From Rhizobium sp. BK418 (GTDB lineage: Bacteria > Pseudomonadota > Alphaproteobacteria > Rhizobiales > Rhizobiaceae): 64,000 nt of DNA. Below the pieces are notes generated by a model. It was not told where the DNA came from. It worked only from the letters and a program-made list of their open reading frames with translations, and ran no database searches. Shown piece after piece: positions 35,430 through 44,493 of this stretch; position 1 is the first letter of the stretch; each line of letters begins with the position of its first letter. A program made the translations under genes and the position numbers. The DNA lies in NCBI RefSeq assembly GCF_004341105.1, contig NZ_SLZK01000001.1, forward strand, positions 124,001 to 188,000, read 5' to 3'.

Positions 35430-35891
35430 TTATTTCCAGCGATCGCGCGCACTGTCGTCGGCATCCTTTGCGGCGATCCAATCGCCGGCATGCCCACTCT
35501 TGTGATGCTCCTTCTTCCAGAAGGGGGCGGATGTTTTGAGGAAATCCATAACGAAGTTCGCGCCGTCGAAGGCCGCCTGCCGGTGCGGCGCAGCGGCGAC
35601 GACCAGCACGATATTCTCACCGACGGCGATCTTCCCAAAGCGATGGATAGCGGTCAGGCCGCTAAGCGCGAAACGAGCGATGGCGAGCTCGCCAATGCGC
35701 TTCATCTCCGCTTCGGCCATGCCTGGATAATGTTCGAGTTCCAGCGCCGAGAGCGTGCCGCCTTCATCGCGGCAGAGCCCGGAGAATGTAACGACGGCGC
35801 CGACGCCGGGCTTGCCTTTGGAAAGCCGGTCGACTTCCGCCTGCAGGTCGAAATCCTCGCGCTGGACGCGGATGGTAGGGGTAATGGTCAC
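35430..35891 (-). CDS. moaE: Molybdopterin synthase catalytic subunit MoaE
   Basis: MoaE with MoaD inserts the dithiolene sulfurs into precursor Z in molybdenum cofactor synthesis. The 153-residue product shows V-V-T-F-S-G-x-x-R (near 33), E-H-Y-P-G-M-A near 53, H-R-x-G near 84, and the Lys-containing K-x-x-A-P-F-W-K-K-E region (near 128). The start is GTG with GAGGAG upstream. It follows moaD on the same strand and converges on the LivH permease gene with stop codons directly abutting. Confidence 0.94.
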   Translation of the reverse strand: MTITPTIRVQREDFDLQAEVDRLSKGKPGVGAVVTFSGLCRDEGGTLSALELEHYPGMAEAEMKRIGELAIARFALSGLTAIHRFGKIAVGENIVLVVAAAPHRQAAFDGANFVMDFLKTSAPFWKKEHHKSGHAGDWIAAKDADDSARDRWK

Positions 35892-35924
35892 AGCAGGCTC
35901 CTCAGCCCGGCGGTACTGCCGTTC

Positions 35925-36179
35925 TCAACCACCCGTCATCGGCGGAAAAATACCGATCTCTTTCGCCCCGGCGATAGGCTCGTCATGTTCCACATGCTCC
36001 TGATCGATCGCGACCCGGATCACATCGGGATATTGAAGAGCCATCTCATATTCTTCGCCCAGGCCCTTCAAATGATTCAGAAGATCGGCAACGTTGACAA
36101 CGGAGGAGGGGAGTTCGATCTCCTCCTCGCCCTTTCCGATGCGTTCGCGCACCCAGGCGAAATAGACAAGCCGTGTCAT
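35925..36179 (-). CDS. moaD: Molybdopterin synthase sulfur carrier MoaD
   Basis: The 84-residue ubiquitin-like protein ends in the required Gly-Gly (P-P-M-T-G-G), which is thiocarboxylated and donates sulfur. The N-terminus L-V-Y-F-A-W-V-R-E is typical. Its start overlaps the pgsA stop (ATGA), giving pgsA-moaD-moaE coupling, a conserved rhizobial order. Confidence 0.94.
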   Translation of the reverse strand: MTRLVYFAWVRERIGKGEEEIELPSSVVNVADLLNHLKGLGEEYEMALQYPDVIRVAIDQEHVEHDEPIAGAKEIGIFPPMTGG

Positions 36180-36766
36180 TCTTCGTTATCCACCACGTGT
36201 TTCAGACCGGCGCGGAAATAATCATAGCCAGTATAGATCGTCAGGATTGCGGCGATCCAGAGAAGCGCAATCCCGGTCCAGGTTGTAAAGGGGAAAATCG
36301 CGTCGCCGGCCGGACCGGCGAGCAGGAAGGCGATGGCCACGAGCTGCAGCGTCGTCTTCCACTTGGCAATGCGTGTCACCGGCACGCTGACCTTCAGTCC
36401 CGCCAGATATTCACGCAGGCCCGACACCAGAATTTCGCGGCAGAGGATGATGATTGCCGCCCAGAGCGACCAGCCGGCGATCGTGCCGTCGGCTGCGACC
36501 AGCAGCAGGATGGCGGAAACCAGGAGCTTATCGGCGATCGGATCCAGCATACGGCCGATATTCGATGTCTGGTTCCAGATGCGCGCGAGATAGCCGTCCA
36601 GAAAATCGGTGATCGAGGCGATGATGAAGATCCAGAGCGCCACCCAACGCGCCGTATCGCTGCTGTTCAGGCGTCCTTCGATGAAGAAGCAGACGACGAT
36701 CAGCGGCACTGCCAGGATGCGACCGTAAGTCAGGAGATTGGGGATGTTATACGCGCGCGATGCCAT
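36176..36766 (-). CDS. pgsA: CDP-diacylglycerol-glycerol-3-phosphate 3-phosphatidyltransferase PgsA
   Basis: PgsA makes phosphatidylglycerolphosphate, the committed step to phosphatidylglycerol and cardiolipin. The 196-residue protein has four to six membrane helices. The CDP-alcohol phosphotransferase motif D-G-x2-A-R-x8-G-x3-D-x3-D appears as D-G-Y-L-A-R then G-R-M-L-D-P-I-A-D (about 58-80). It starts N-I-P-N-L-L-T-Y-G-R. It is coupled to moaD and lies 110 bases after uvrC. Confidence 0.95.
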   Translation of the reverse strand: MASRAYNIPNLLTYGRILAVPLIVVCFFIEGRLNSSDTARWVALWIFIIASITDFLDGYLARIWNQTSNIGRMLDPIADKLLVSAILLLVAADGTIAGWSLWAAIIILCREILVSGLREYLAGLKVSVPVTRIAKWKTTLQLVAIAFLLAGPAGDAIFPFTTWTGIALLWIAAILTIYTGYDYFRAGLKHVVDNEE

Positions 36767-36876
36767 GAAGCGGTTCTCTTTGATAATGCGGCGGTAGATG
36801 ACGGCTTTGCCCTTCGACCGTCAACATTCTTTCTGTTTTTTCGCCGCCTTTGCGCGGAATTTGCGACCGTCACCGA

Positions 36877-38919
36877 CTATTTCGCGGCGTCGTCGTGAAA
36901 GTGATTATAGACCTGCTTTGCGACAGTCTCGGAAATGCCTTCTACCGCCATGAGGTCGGAAAGGGCAGCGCGAGACACAGCCTTCGCCGTGCCGAAATGT
37001 TGTAGCAGCGCCCGCTTACGGGATGGACCGATGCCGCCGATCTCGTCGAGCGGGTTCTTGACCATCTCCTTCTTGCGCCGTGCCCGGTGGGAGCCGATGG
37101 CGAAACGGTGCGCCTCGTCGCGCATGCGCTGGATGAAATAGAGAACCGGATCGCGCGGCGGCAGCGTAAAGCTTCCCTTGCCCGGCGCGAAGAAACGCTC
37201 GCGGCCGGCCTCACGGTCCACGCCTTTGGCGACGCCTATGGCGATCACGCTGTCGGTAATGCCGAGCTCTTCCAGAATGGCGCGCACGGCAGTCATCTGT
37301 CCCTGACCGCCGTCGATGAGGATCACATCGGGCCAGGCGGGGAAGGGCATGTCGGCCGCGTCAGCGGCAGAAATCTGCGTGCTGCGATCCGGGATGCCTT
37401 CTTCCTTCAGCAGGCGGGAAAAGCGCCGCGTCATCACCTCGCGCATCATGCCGAAGTCGTCGCCCGGCGTGATCTCGGTCGATTTGATGTTGAACTTACG
37501 GTACTGGCTCTTCACGAAGCCTTCGGGCCCAGCGACGACCATGCCACCGACCGCATTTGTGCCCATGATATGCGAGTTGTCGTAGATCTCGACACGCTGC
37601 GGCACGTAGGGCAGGCCGAAAGTCTCCTTGAAACCTTCCAGTAGCCGTGATTGCGATGCCGTCTCGGCAAGCTTGCGGCCATGCGCCTCGCGGGCATTGG
37701 CGATGACATGCTCGACGAGGTCGCGCTTTTCGCCACGCTGCGGAATGAGGATCGAGACCTTGTGCCCGGCCTTTTCGCTTAAGGCAGCAGCCAGCAGCTC
37801 CAGTTCCTCGACCGTCTCCGACAGCATGATCTGCCGCGGCACCGGTTTATCGTCATAGAACTGAGCGAGGAACGCGCTCAGCACCTCGGCGGCTGATAGC
37901 TGTGGATCGGCCTTCGGGAAATAGGCGCGGTTGCCCCAGTTCTGCCCGGTGCGGAAGAAGAAGACCTGGATACAGGAAATCCCGCCTTCGTGATAGATGG
38001 CGAAAACGTCAGCCTCTTCGACACCGGCCGGATTGATGCCCTGATGGCTCTGCACATGAGAGAGCGCGGCAAGACGGTCGCGATAGATGGCGGCGCGCTC
38101 GAAATCGAGGTCCTCGGCGGCAGCATTCATCGCTTCCGCCATATGTTCCTTCACCTTCTGGCTCTTGCCGGACAGGAAATCCTTGGCTTCCCGCACGAGT
38201 TCCGCATAGCCCTCGTCGCTGACCTCATGGGTGCAGGGACCCGAACAGCGCTTGATCTGGTAGAGCAGGCAGGGCCGGGTGCGCGTCTCGAAGACGCTGT
38301 CGGTGCAGGTTCGGATCAGAAAGGCGCGCTGCAGCGAATTGATCGTGCGGCCGACGGCGCCGGCTGACGCGAAAGGTCCGAAGTAGTCGCCCTTGCGGGC
38401 GCGGGCGCCGCGATGTTTGAAGATAGCAGGCGCGCGGTGATCGCCTGTTATCAGAATATAGGGAAACGACTTGTCGTCGCGCAGCAGCACGTTAAAGCGC
38501 GGCCGCAGGCGCTTGATCAGATTCGCTTCCAGCAGCAGCGCCTCGGTCTCCGTCCGCGTCGTGACGAATTCCATATTGGCAGTCTGGCGCACCATCTGGG
38601 CGATGCGGTTGGAATGCACGCGGCCGACAGCATAATTGCTGACGCGCTTCTTCAGGCTGCGGGCTTTGCCGACATAAAGCACGTCGCCCGCCTCGTTGAA
38701 CATTCGGTAGACGCCGGGACTGTTCGGCAGGCGCTTGACGAATTCAGCGATCAGATCGGCGCCGACAAGGCCCGTTTCATTGACACCGCCTTCATTCCAG
38801 TCGATCGCAGCCGATATCGGCGAGGCGGCCGCATCGCCTTCCACCTCGATGATATCGTCGTCATTTTCATCGGTCTCGTCGTAAAGAACGCCGCCATCAG
38901 GCAGCTTCCTGGCATTCAT
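36877..38919 (-). CDS. uvrC: Excinuclease ABC subunit C UvrC
   Basis: UvrC makes both incisions around DNA damage during nucleotide excision repair. The 680-residue product has an N-terminal acidic extension (D-D-D-I-I-E), a GIY-YIG nuclease (P-G-V-Y-R-M ... [14 protein letters not shown] near 75-95), the C-x9-C-x3-C region ([13 protein letters not shown]), a UVR motif, the RNase H-like endonuclease ([15 protein letters not shown]), and C-terminal helix-hairpin-helix repeats. Its start overlaps the upstream SDR stop by four bases. Confidence 0.96.
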   Translation of the reverse strand: MNARKLPDGGVLYDETDENDDDIIEVEGDAAASPISAAIDWNEGGVNETGLVGADLIAEFVKRLPNSPGVYRMFNEAGDVLYVGKARSLKKRVSNYAVGRVHSNRIAQMVRQTANMEFVTTRTETEALLLEANLIKRLRPRFNVLLRDDKSFPYILITGDHRAPAIFKHRGARARKGDYFGPFASAGAVGRTINSLQRAFLIRTCTDSVFETRTRPCLLYQIKRCSGPCTHEVSDEGYAELVREAKDFLSGKSQKVKEHMAEAMNAAAEDLDFERAAIYRDRLAALSHVQSHQGINPAGVEEADVFAIYHEGGISCIQVFFFRTGQNWGNRAYFPKADPQLSAAEVLSAFLAQFYDDKPVPRQIMLSETVEELELLAAALSEKAGHKVSILIPQRGEKRDLVEHVIANAREAHGRKLAETASQSRLLEGFKETFGLPYVPQRVEIYDNSHIMGTNAVGGMVVAGPEGFVKSQYRKFNIKSTEITPGDDFGMMREVMTRRFSRLLKEEGIPDRSTQISAADAADMPFPAWPDVILIDGGQGQMTAVRAILEELGITDSVIAIGVAKGVDREAGRERFFAPGKGSFTLPPRDPVLYFIQRMRDEAHRFAIGSHRARRKKEMVKNPLDEIGGIGPSRKRALLQHFGTAKAVSRAALSDLMAVEGISETVAKQVYNHFHDDAAK

Positions 38920-39683
38920 TCCTTGATCTCCAGCACATCAGGCGTCTGCCACGCGAGATGCTGGCCGCCGTCGAGTGCAATCATCTGACCCGTGATCGAA
39001 GGAGTCTCGAACAGAAAACGAATCGTTCGGCCAAATTCCTTGAGCTCAGGCCCACGCTTCAAGATAAGGGCTGCGACCTGTGCTTGGAAGTCTTCCTGTA
39101 GTTGCCGTTCACTCGGCACTGAGGGGCCAGGCCCGATCGCGTTGACGCGAATACGCGGCGCCAGGGCCTGCGCCATGGTCTGCGTCGCCGTCCACAATGC
39201 CGATTTCGACAGTGTATAGGAATAGAAACTCGGCCGCAGTGCCCAAACACGCTGGTCGACAATATTGACGATTAGCCCCTCGGACGTCTCCGGCAGCTGT
39301 TCTGCGAATTTGGCGGCAAGGATCGATGGCGCCCGAACATGGATGGCGAAATGCTGGTCCCACACTTGCGCATCGAATTTGGGGAGCGAATCCTCGAGAA
39401 AAATCGACGCGTTGTTGACGAGTAGATCGATGGGTCCAAGCGCCTCGCATGCCTTTTCGACAAGCCCGCTCGCCTCGTCGATTTTGGCAAGATCAGCCTT
39501 GATCGCAGCCGCACGATGGCCCGCTTGCCGCAATTCCGCCACAAAGTCTCCGGCCTCAGCCATCGCGCCATTGGCATGGATTGCGACCGAAAATCCATTG
39601 GCAACAAGGTCTTCGGCGATTGCCCGGCCTATTCTTTTGGCGGAACCGGTTACAAGTGCCGCGCGAAGTCTTTTCTGGGTCAA
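38916..39683 (-). CDS. SDR family oxidoreductase, pteridine reductase/FolM-like
   Basis: The 255-residue protein has T-G-S-A-K-R-I-G (13-20), the Arg-containing cofactor motif typical of pteridine and dihydromonapterin reductases, N-N-A-S (about 90-93), and a Y-S-Y-T-L-S-K active site (the Tyr-x3-Lys pair being Y-T-L-S-K). The start must be TTG (39681-39683) because the fold begins within 10 residues and no ATG lies upstream in frame. Coupling to uvrC by a 4-base overlap is probably operon packing. A folate or pterin role is plausible given moaD-moaE nearby but is not shown. Confidence 0.82.
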   Translation of the reverse strand: MTQKRLRAALVTGSAKRIGRAIAEDLVANGFSVAIHANGAMAEAGDFVAELRQAGHRAAAIKADLAKIDEASGLVEKACEALGPIDLLVNNASIFLEDSLPKFDAQVWDQHFAIHVRAPSILAAKFAEQLPETSEGLIVNIVDQRVWALRPSFYSYTLSKSALWTATQTMAQALAPRIRVNAIGPGPSVPSERQLQEDFQAQVAALILKRGPELKEFGRTIRFLFETPSITGQMIALDGGQHLAWQTPDVLEIKE

Positions 39684-40045
39684 GATCCTGCCTTCTGGTC
39701 CTTCGAGTCTGCTTCTGCCTATATAAGGGCGGGACCTGATTATATAAATAGCTGAAAGCGGTGCGTACGCGATGTCGATATTCTATGTATTATTTGGCGA
39801 AACGTTTTATTAAAAACGTGTAATTTCAGTTTAACGGAACGTTATCCTTAATAAACGGTATGTTGCAACCAAGCAACATCGAATTTCTGCCTCCGCTCAG
39901 CCACAATGATATCACAATTTGGCTCTTTCAAATCCGCATTTGCATTCCAATTTCACTCTCGATCCGGAAGGGACATTTAGTAATCCCCCGTGAATGCTTC
40001 GCCGAGTTTGAGTTGACGAGCGCGCGGGACTGAAAGGAGATAAGT
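39684..40045. promoter_or_regulatory. AT-rich divergent region with several inverted repeats
   Basis: This 362-base gap between the SDR gene and the outer membrane protein gene holds no gene. It is clearly more AT-rich than its surroundings. It contains two related repeats, AACGTTTTATTAAAAACG (39801-39818) and AACGTTATCCTTAATAAACG (39838-39857), each roughly palindromic. It also has a perfect 7-base inverted repeat ATGTTGC/GCAACAT (39860-39879). AAGGAGAT precedes the outer membrane protein ATG. These look like regulator sites; no promoter hexamers were assigned. Confidence 0.5.
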
Positions 40046-40678
40046 ATGCGTATACTCTTTGCTGGCCTCATGGCTTCCGCTCTCGCCGTTGGTGGCTTCT
40101 CGGTCGCGCAGGCAGCTGATGCCGTGGACCAGGTCCCGCAGGCGCCGGTCGCTGAGGAAACCCCGGCTCCGGTCAACAACTGGCAGGGCTTCTATCTCGG
40201 CGGCGCCGCCACCTATAACATGGGTAGCTTCGGTCACGACCGCGACACCTATGATTGGGGTGGCCAGCTCTTCACCGGCTACAATTTTCAGCAGGGCCAG
40301 ATCGTTTACGGCGCTGAAGCCGATCTCGGTTATGGCGATGCTGACGTCACTGAAGGCGGCATCAAGAACAAGACCGGCTGGAACGGCTCTGTCCGCGGCC
40401 GCGTCGGTTACGACCTGAACCCCTTCCTGCTCTACGGTACCGCAGGTCTGGCGCTCGCCGACACCAAGGTTTCCGACGGCACGTCTTCCGACAGCAAGAC
40501 CGCCTACGGTTACACGGTTGGCGCCGGTGTCGAAGCCTTTGTGACCAACAACATCACGACGCGCCTCGAATACCGCTACACGGACTACCAGAGCAAGGAC
40601 TACAACCTCGACTCCGGCAGCGTTTCGCGCGGCTTCGACGAAAACAGCGTCAAGGTGGGTATCGGCGTCAAGTTCTGA
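40046..40678 (+). CDS. Outer membrane beta-barrel protein, RopB/Omp25-like
   Basis: The 210-residue product has a signal peptide (hydrophobic 4-20, cleavage after A-Q-A), a Pro-rich linker, W-Q-G-F-Y-L-G-G near 48 (the start of the Omp25-type barrel), alternating aromatic strands, and a final V-G-I-G-V-K-F ending in Phe, the usual signal for barrel insertion. In Rhizobium and Agrobacterium, RopB/AopB proteins of this type are abundant surface proteins controlled by the ChvG-ChvI system. A strong ribosome site and terminator suggest high expression. Confidence 0.9.
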   Translation: MRILFAGLMASALAVGGFSVAQAADAVDQVPQAPVAEETPAPVNNWQGFYLGGAATYNMGSFGHDRDTYDWGGQLFTGYNFQQGQIVYGAEADLGYGDADVTEGGIKNKTGWNGSVRGRVGYDLNPFLLYGTAGLALADTKVSDGTSSDSKTAYGYTVGAGVEAFVTNNITTRLEYRYTDYQSKDYNLDSGSVSRGFDENSVKVGIGVKF

Positions 40679-40697
40679 TACGGATTGCATCCAGCAC

Positions 40698-40727
40698 AAA
40701 AAGCCGGGCCTCGTGCCCGGCTTTTTT
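40698..40727 (+). terminator. Terminator of the outer membrane protein gene
   Basis: AAAAAGCCGGGC and GCCCGGCTTTTTT form a strong stem with a T-run, ending 49 bases after the stop codon. The A-run on the left lets it also work for the convergent GST gene. Confidence 0.88.
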
Positions 40728-40750
40728 GTCTTTGTTGATCGCGGGATTTT

Positions 40751-41347
40751 TCAGGCCTGGGGTTTCAGCTGATCGTAGCCGTCGAACGCCTTGTCGAATT
40801 CCTTGAGCCAGCTGATGAGCTCGGCGTGTTCCTCTTCCCACTGACCCTTGAAGCGCAGGTCGAGGTAGCCGATTGTTGCGGCCAGAGCGAAGTGCCCGCC
40901 ATGCAGCTTTTTGCGGAGCTTCGGCGCATTGGCTGCCAGGTAATTCAATGCGGTCTCTACCTTCTTCCACTGCCGGTCGATCCAGGGTTGATGCACCTTC
41001 TCTTCGTCGCGAAAGCGGCGCTCGTAGACAATCGCCAGCAGACAGTCGCAGACACCGTCGCAAAGCGCCTCCAGCACTTCGGCATCTGTGCGCTTGCCCT
41101 TCTTGGAGGGATAAAGCGCGCCCTTCGTCAGCCGGTCGAAATAATGCATGATCGCGACACTGTCGAAAACGGAAGTGCCGTTATCCGTCAGTAGCGTCGG
41201 GATTTTGCCGAGCGGATTGTTGTCCACAAGGATCGCCGGGCCCGCATTCGTATCGACCCGGATTTCCGTAATCTCGAGGGCGAGATGGCGGGCGGCCATA
41301 CGCACCTTGCTGGAGAAAGGCGAGGTCGGGGAGCAGAGAAGCTTCAT
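40751..41347 (-). CDS. Glutathione S-transferase family protein
   Basis: The 198-residue protein begins M-K-L-L-C-S-P-T-S-P-F-S-S-K-V-R, the YfcF/YibF-like GST start with active-site Ser/Cys, followed by N-P-L-G-K-I-P-T-L (near 44-52) and D-S-V-A-I-M-H-Y-F-D. The C-terminal helical domain follows. The substrate is unknown; related proteins act on small electrophiles or peroxides. It is transcribed alone, convergent with the outer membrane protein gene. Confidence 0.85.
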   Translation of the reverse strand: MKLLCSPTSPFSSKVRMAARHLALEITEIRVDTNAGPAILVDNNPLGKIPTLLTDNGTSVFDSVAIMHYFDRLTKGALYPSKKGKRTDAEVLEALCDGVCDCLLAIVYERRFRDEEKVHQPWIDRQWKKVETALNYLAANAPKLRKKLHGGHFALAATIGYLDLRFKGQWEEEHAELISWLKEFDKAFDGYDQLKPQA

Positions 41348-41404
41348 GGGGCACCTTTTGAATTACGGATGACGCTGGACTATTCCCCGTCGTCCGAGAT
41401 TCGG

Positions 41405-42274
41405 TCAATCGCTCTTGGTGGCCTTCGTCTCGCCGCGCAACCAGAAGGCACGTTGCGAGGCGAAACGATCCTGCGCCAGATGGTCTTTCAGAGCCGGCAG
41501 CAGCTGATGCAACTCGTCTTTCAGTGTGAAGGGCGGGTTTACGATGATGAGGCCGGAGCCTGTCAGTCCCGTCGTCTCGCGGTCACTACGCACGGCAAGC
41601 TCGGCGCAGAGCATCTTCGGTATCTCCGCCGCCTGCAGGGCATCATGGAATTCCTTGATCGGCGCGCCCTTCTTCAGCGGATACCAGAGGCAATAAGTGC
41701 CGCCGGGAAAACGCCGGTAGGCCTTGGCAAGGCCATCCACCAGCCGCTCGTATTCGCCGTCCTCCTCGAACGGCGGATCGACGAGCACGATACCGCGCTT
41801 TTCCTTCGGTGGCAGATGCGCGCCGAGCGCCAGCCAGCCATCGAGCTCGGTGATGCGCGCATGATGATCGCCCTCGAAGAGCCGATGCAGCCGGGCAAAA
41901 TCCTCTGGATGCAGCTCCATCGCCGAAAGCCGGTCCTGCGGGCGAAACAGCATACGGGCAAGCTTCGGCGAGCCGGGATAGAAGCGCAGGCCACCCTGCG
42001 GGTTCAGTTCCCGGATCACGGAGAGATAGGGCTCCAGCAGTTCGGAAACCTGCGGCCCGAGATCGGCTTCGAGCAGTTTGCCGATTCCGCCCTGCCATTC
42101 GCCGGTCTTCTGCGCTTCCTCGGAGGAAAGATCGTAAAGGCCGATGCCGGCATGCGTGTCGAGCACGCGGAATGCGGCGTCCTTCTTCTGCATGTAGCGG
42201 ATGAGCCGCGCCAGCACCGCATGCTTCAGGACATCGGCAAAATTGCCTGCATGATAGATGTGGCGATAGTTCAT
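41405..42274 (-). CDS. rlmJ: 23S rRNA (adenine2030-N6)-methyltransferase RlmJ
   Basis: The 289-residue enzyme starts M-N-Y-R-H-I-Y-H-A-G-N-F-A-D-V-L-K-H, the RlmJ signature, and has D-T-H-A-G-I-G-L-Y near 38 (SAM binding) and the methyltransferase motif L-V-D-P-P-F-E (near 163). It methylates A2030 of 23S rRNA in E. coli. It diverges from the molybdopterin oxidoreductase gene. Confidence 0.93.
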   Translation of the reverse strand: MNYRHIYHAGNFADVLKHAVLARLIRYMQKKDAAFRVLDTHAGIGLYDLSSEEAQKTGEWQGGIGKLLEADLGPQVSELLEPYLSVIRELNPQGGLRFYPGSPKLARMLFRPQDRLSAMELHPEDFARLHRLFEGDHHARITELDGWLALGAHLPPKEKRGIVLVDPPFEEDGEYERLVDGLAKAYRRFPGGTYCLWYPLKKGAPIKEFHDALQAAEIPKMLCAELAVRSDRETTGLTGSGLIIVNPPFTLKDELHQLLPALKDHLAQDRFASQRAFWLRGETKATKSD

Positions 42275-42357
42275 TTTCGCTGATGCCTGTTATGAATTCG
42301 GATGACAGGGAGTTTTTGTGCCTTTTGGCCGCCTGAGCCTTGGCATATAGAAATCGC

Positions 42358-44493
42358 ATGAACATTGCGACCCCCATCCACGCCAAATCCAGGATCGGTC
42401 ATACGGCCTGTCCGCACGACTGTCCCTCCACCTGTGCGCTGGAGGTGGATATTACGGAAGACGGCCGTATCGGCCGTGTCCGCGGCGCCAACGGCCATTC
42501 CTATACGTCGGGCGTCATCTGCGCCAAGGTCGCTCGTTATGCCGAGCGCCTCTATCATCCTGACCGTCTCATGCATCCCTTGCGCCGCACCGGCGCCAAG
42601 GGGGCAGGGCAATGGCAGCAGATTTCCTGGGATGATGCGCTGGACGAGATCGCCGAAGCCTTCGTGAAGGCCGAGGCCAGGGACGGCAGCGAAGCCATCT
42701 GGCCCTATTTTTACGCCGGCACCATGGGCTGGGTACAGCGTGATTCGATCGAGCGCCTGCGCCACGCCAAGCGCTATTCCGGCTTCTTTTCCTCGATCTG
42801 CACCAATCCAGCCTGGACCGGTTTCACTATGGCGACCGGTATGCTGCGCGGTCCGGACCCGCGCGAGATGGCGCGTACCGATTGCGTCGTCATCTGGGGC
42901 ACGAACGCGGTGGCCACGCAGGTCAACGTCATGACCCACGCGATCAAATCGCGCAAGGAGCGCGGCGCCAAAATCGTCGTCATCGACATCTACGGCAATC
43001 CGACGATGAAGCAGGCCGACATGGCCTTGATCGTCAAGCCCGGCACCGATGCAGCACTCGCCTGCGCCGCCATGCATATCGCCTTCCGCGACGGTTATGC
43101 AGATCATGCTTACATGGCGAAATATGCCGACGATCCCTCGGGTCTCGAAGCGCATCTGAAGGCAAAGACGCCGGAATGGGCGGCCGCGATCACAGGCCTT
43201 TCGGTCGAAGAGATCGAAGCTTTCGGCAAGCTCGTCGGCACGACGAAAAAAACCTTCTTCCGCCTCGGCTACGGCTTCACCCGCCAGCGCAACGGCGCTG
43301 TCGCCATGCATGCGGCCGCCTCGGTCGCCACCGTGCTCGGCTCCTGGCAATATGAAGGCGGCGGCGCCTTCCACTCCAACAGCGATATCTTCCGCATGAA
43401 CAATGCGGAGCTGACCGGCAAGTCGATGAAGGATGCGGCCATCCGTATGATCGACCAGTCGCAGATCGGCCGGGCGCTGACGGGCGATGCCGTGGCCCTT
43501 CGCCACCGCGGCCCGATCACGGCCATGCTCATCCAGAACACCAATCCGGTGAACATCGCGCCCGAACAGCGGCTGGTGAAACGCGGCTTTGCTCGTGACG
43601 ATCTCTTCGTCGCTGTCCACGAGCAGTTCATGACCGAGACGGCCGAAATGGCCGATATCGTTATCCCTGCCACCATGTTCGTCGAGCATGACGACATCTA
43701 TCGAGCCGGCGGGCAGAACCACATTCTGCTTGGACCCAAGCTCGTCGAGCCGCCGCCGACCGTGCGCACCAACCTCTTCGTCATCGAGGAACTGGCAAAA
43801 CGCCTTGGCGTCGCCGATCGCCCCGGCTTCGGTTTCACGGCCTGCGAAATGATCGACCGCGTATTGGCGGCGAGCAACCTGCCGGATTACGATTATTTCC
43901 TCGAACACAAGTGGTTCGACCGACAGCCGGCCTTCGAGGAAGCGCATTATCTCAACGGCTTTGCTCATCCCGACGGCAAGTTTCATTTCCGGCCGGATTG
44001 GGTGGACGGCGCTGCCCCGAACAAACCGCCGGCGTCGGTCGGCGCGCTCGGCCCCTATGCCGAGCTGCCGCCGTTCCCGGATCAGGTCGACGTCATTGAA
44101 GTCGCTGATTCCGAGCATCCTTTCCGCCTGGCGACCTCGCCGGCGCGCAACTTCCTGAATTCGAGCTTCTCGGAAACCAAGACCTCGCGCCAGAAGGAAG
44201 GCCGCCCGGAAGTGATGATCAATCCCGTCGATGCGGAGACCAATGGCATCGGCAACGGGGATCTCGTCCGCATCGGCAATATGCGCGGCGAGCTGCGCAT
44301 CCATGCCCGTATCACGACCGAGGTAAAGCCCGGCGTGCTGATTGCCGAAGGTCTTTGGCCCAACAAGGCGCATGTCGATGGCGAAGGCATCAACATTCTC
44401 ACTGGCGCCGATCCCGTGGCGCCCTATGGCGGCGCCGCCGTTCATGACAACAAGGTCTGGCTTCGCAAGGATGCCGCCAAGGAAGCCCTATGA
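42358..44493 (+). CDS. Cytoplasmic molybdopterin oxidoreductase with a 4Fe-4S cluster
   Basis: The 711-residue protein of the bis-MGD (BisC/formate dehydrogenase alpha) superfamily has an N-terminal cluster motif C18-x3-C22-x3-C26-x28-C55. MGD-binding domains follow, with the possible molybdenum ligand region S-S-I-C-T-N-P-A-W-T-G near 143, V-V-I-W-G-T-N-A, and a C-terminal dinucleotide-binding domain (R-N-F-L-N-S-S-F, N-P-V-D-A). No Tat signal is present, so it acts in the cytoplasm. Substrate is unknown and no electron-transfer subunit is nearby. Its stop overlaps the NudK-type gene (ATGA). Confidence 0.87.
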   Translation: MNIATPIHAKSRIGHTACPHDCPSTCALEVDITEDGRIGRVRGANGHSYTSGVICAKVARYAERLYHPDRLMHPLRRTGAKGAGQWQQISWDDALDEIAEAFVKAEARDGSEAIWPYFYAGTMGWVQRDSIERLRHAKRYSGFFSSICTNPAWTGFTMATGMLRGPDPREMARTDCVVIWGTNAVATQVNVMTHAIKSRKERGAKIVVIDIYGNPTMKQADMALIVKPGTDAALACAAMHIAFRDGYADHAYMAKYADDPSGLEAHLKAKTPEWAAAITGLSVEEIEAFGKLVGTTKKTFFRLGYGFTRQRNGAVAMHAAASVATVLGSWQYEGGGAFHSNSDIFRMNNAELTGKSMKDAAIRMIDQSQIGRALTGDAVALRHRGPITAMLIQNTNPVNIAPEQRLVKRGFARDDLFVAVHEQFMTETAEMADIVIPATMFVEHDDIYRAGGQNHILLGPKLVEPPPTVRTNLFVIEELAKRLGVADRPGFGFTACEMIDRVLAASNLPDYDYFLEHKWFDRQPAFEEAHYLNGFAHPDGKFHFRPDWVDGAAPNKPPASVGALGPYAELPPFPDQVDVIEVADSEHPFRLATSPARNFLNSSFSETKTSRQKEGRPEVMINPVDAETNGIGNGDLVRIGNMRGELRIHARITTEVKPGVLIAEGLWPNKAHVDGEGINILTGADPVAPYGGAAVHDNKVWLRKDAAKEAL

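Noticed and set aside
42271..44445. 724-codon leftward frame opposite the molybdopterin oxidoreductase
   Set aside because: It is the antisense shadow of a GC-rich gene; the plus-strand frame has the clear cluster and cofactor motifs.
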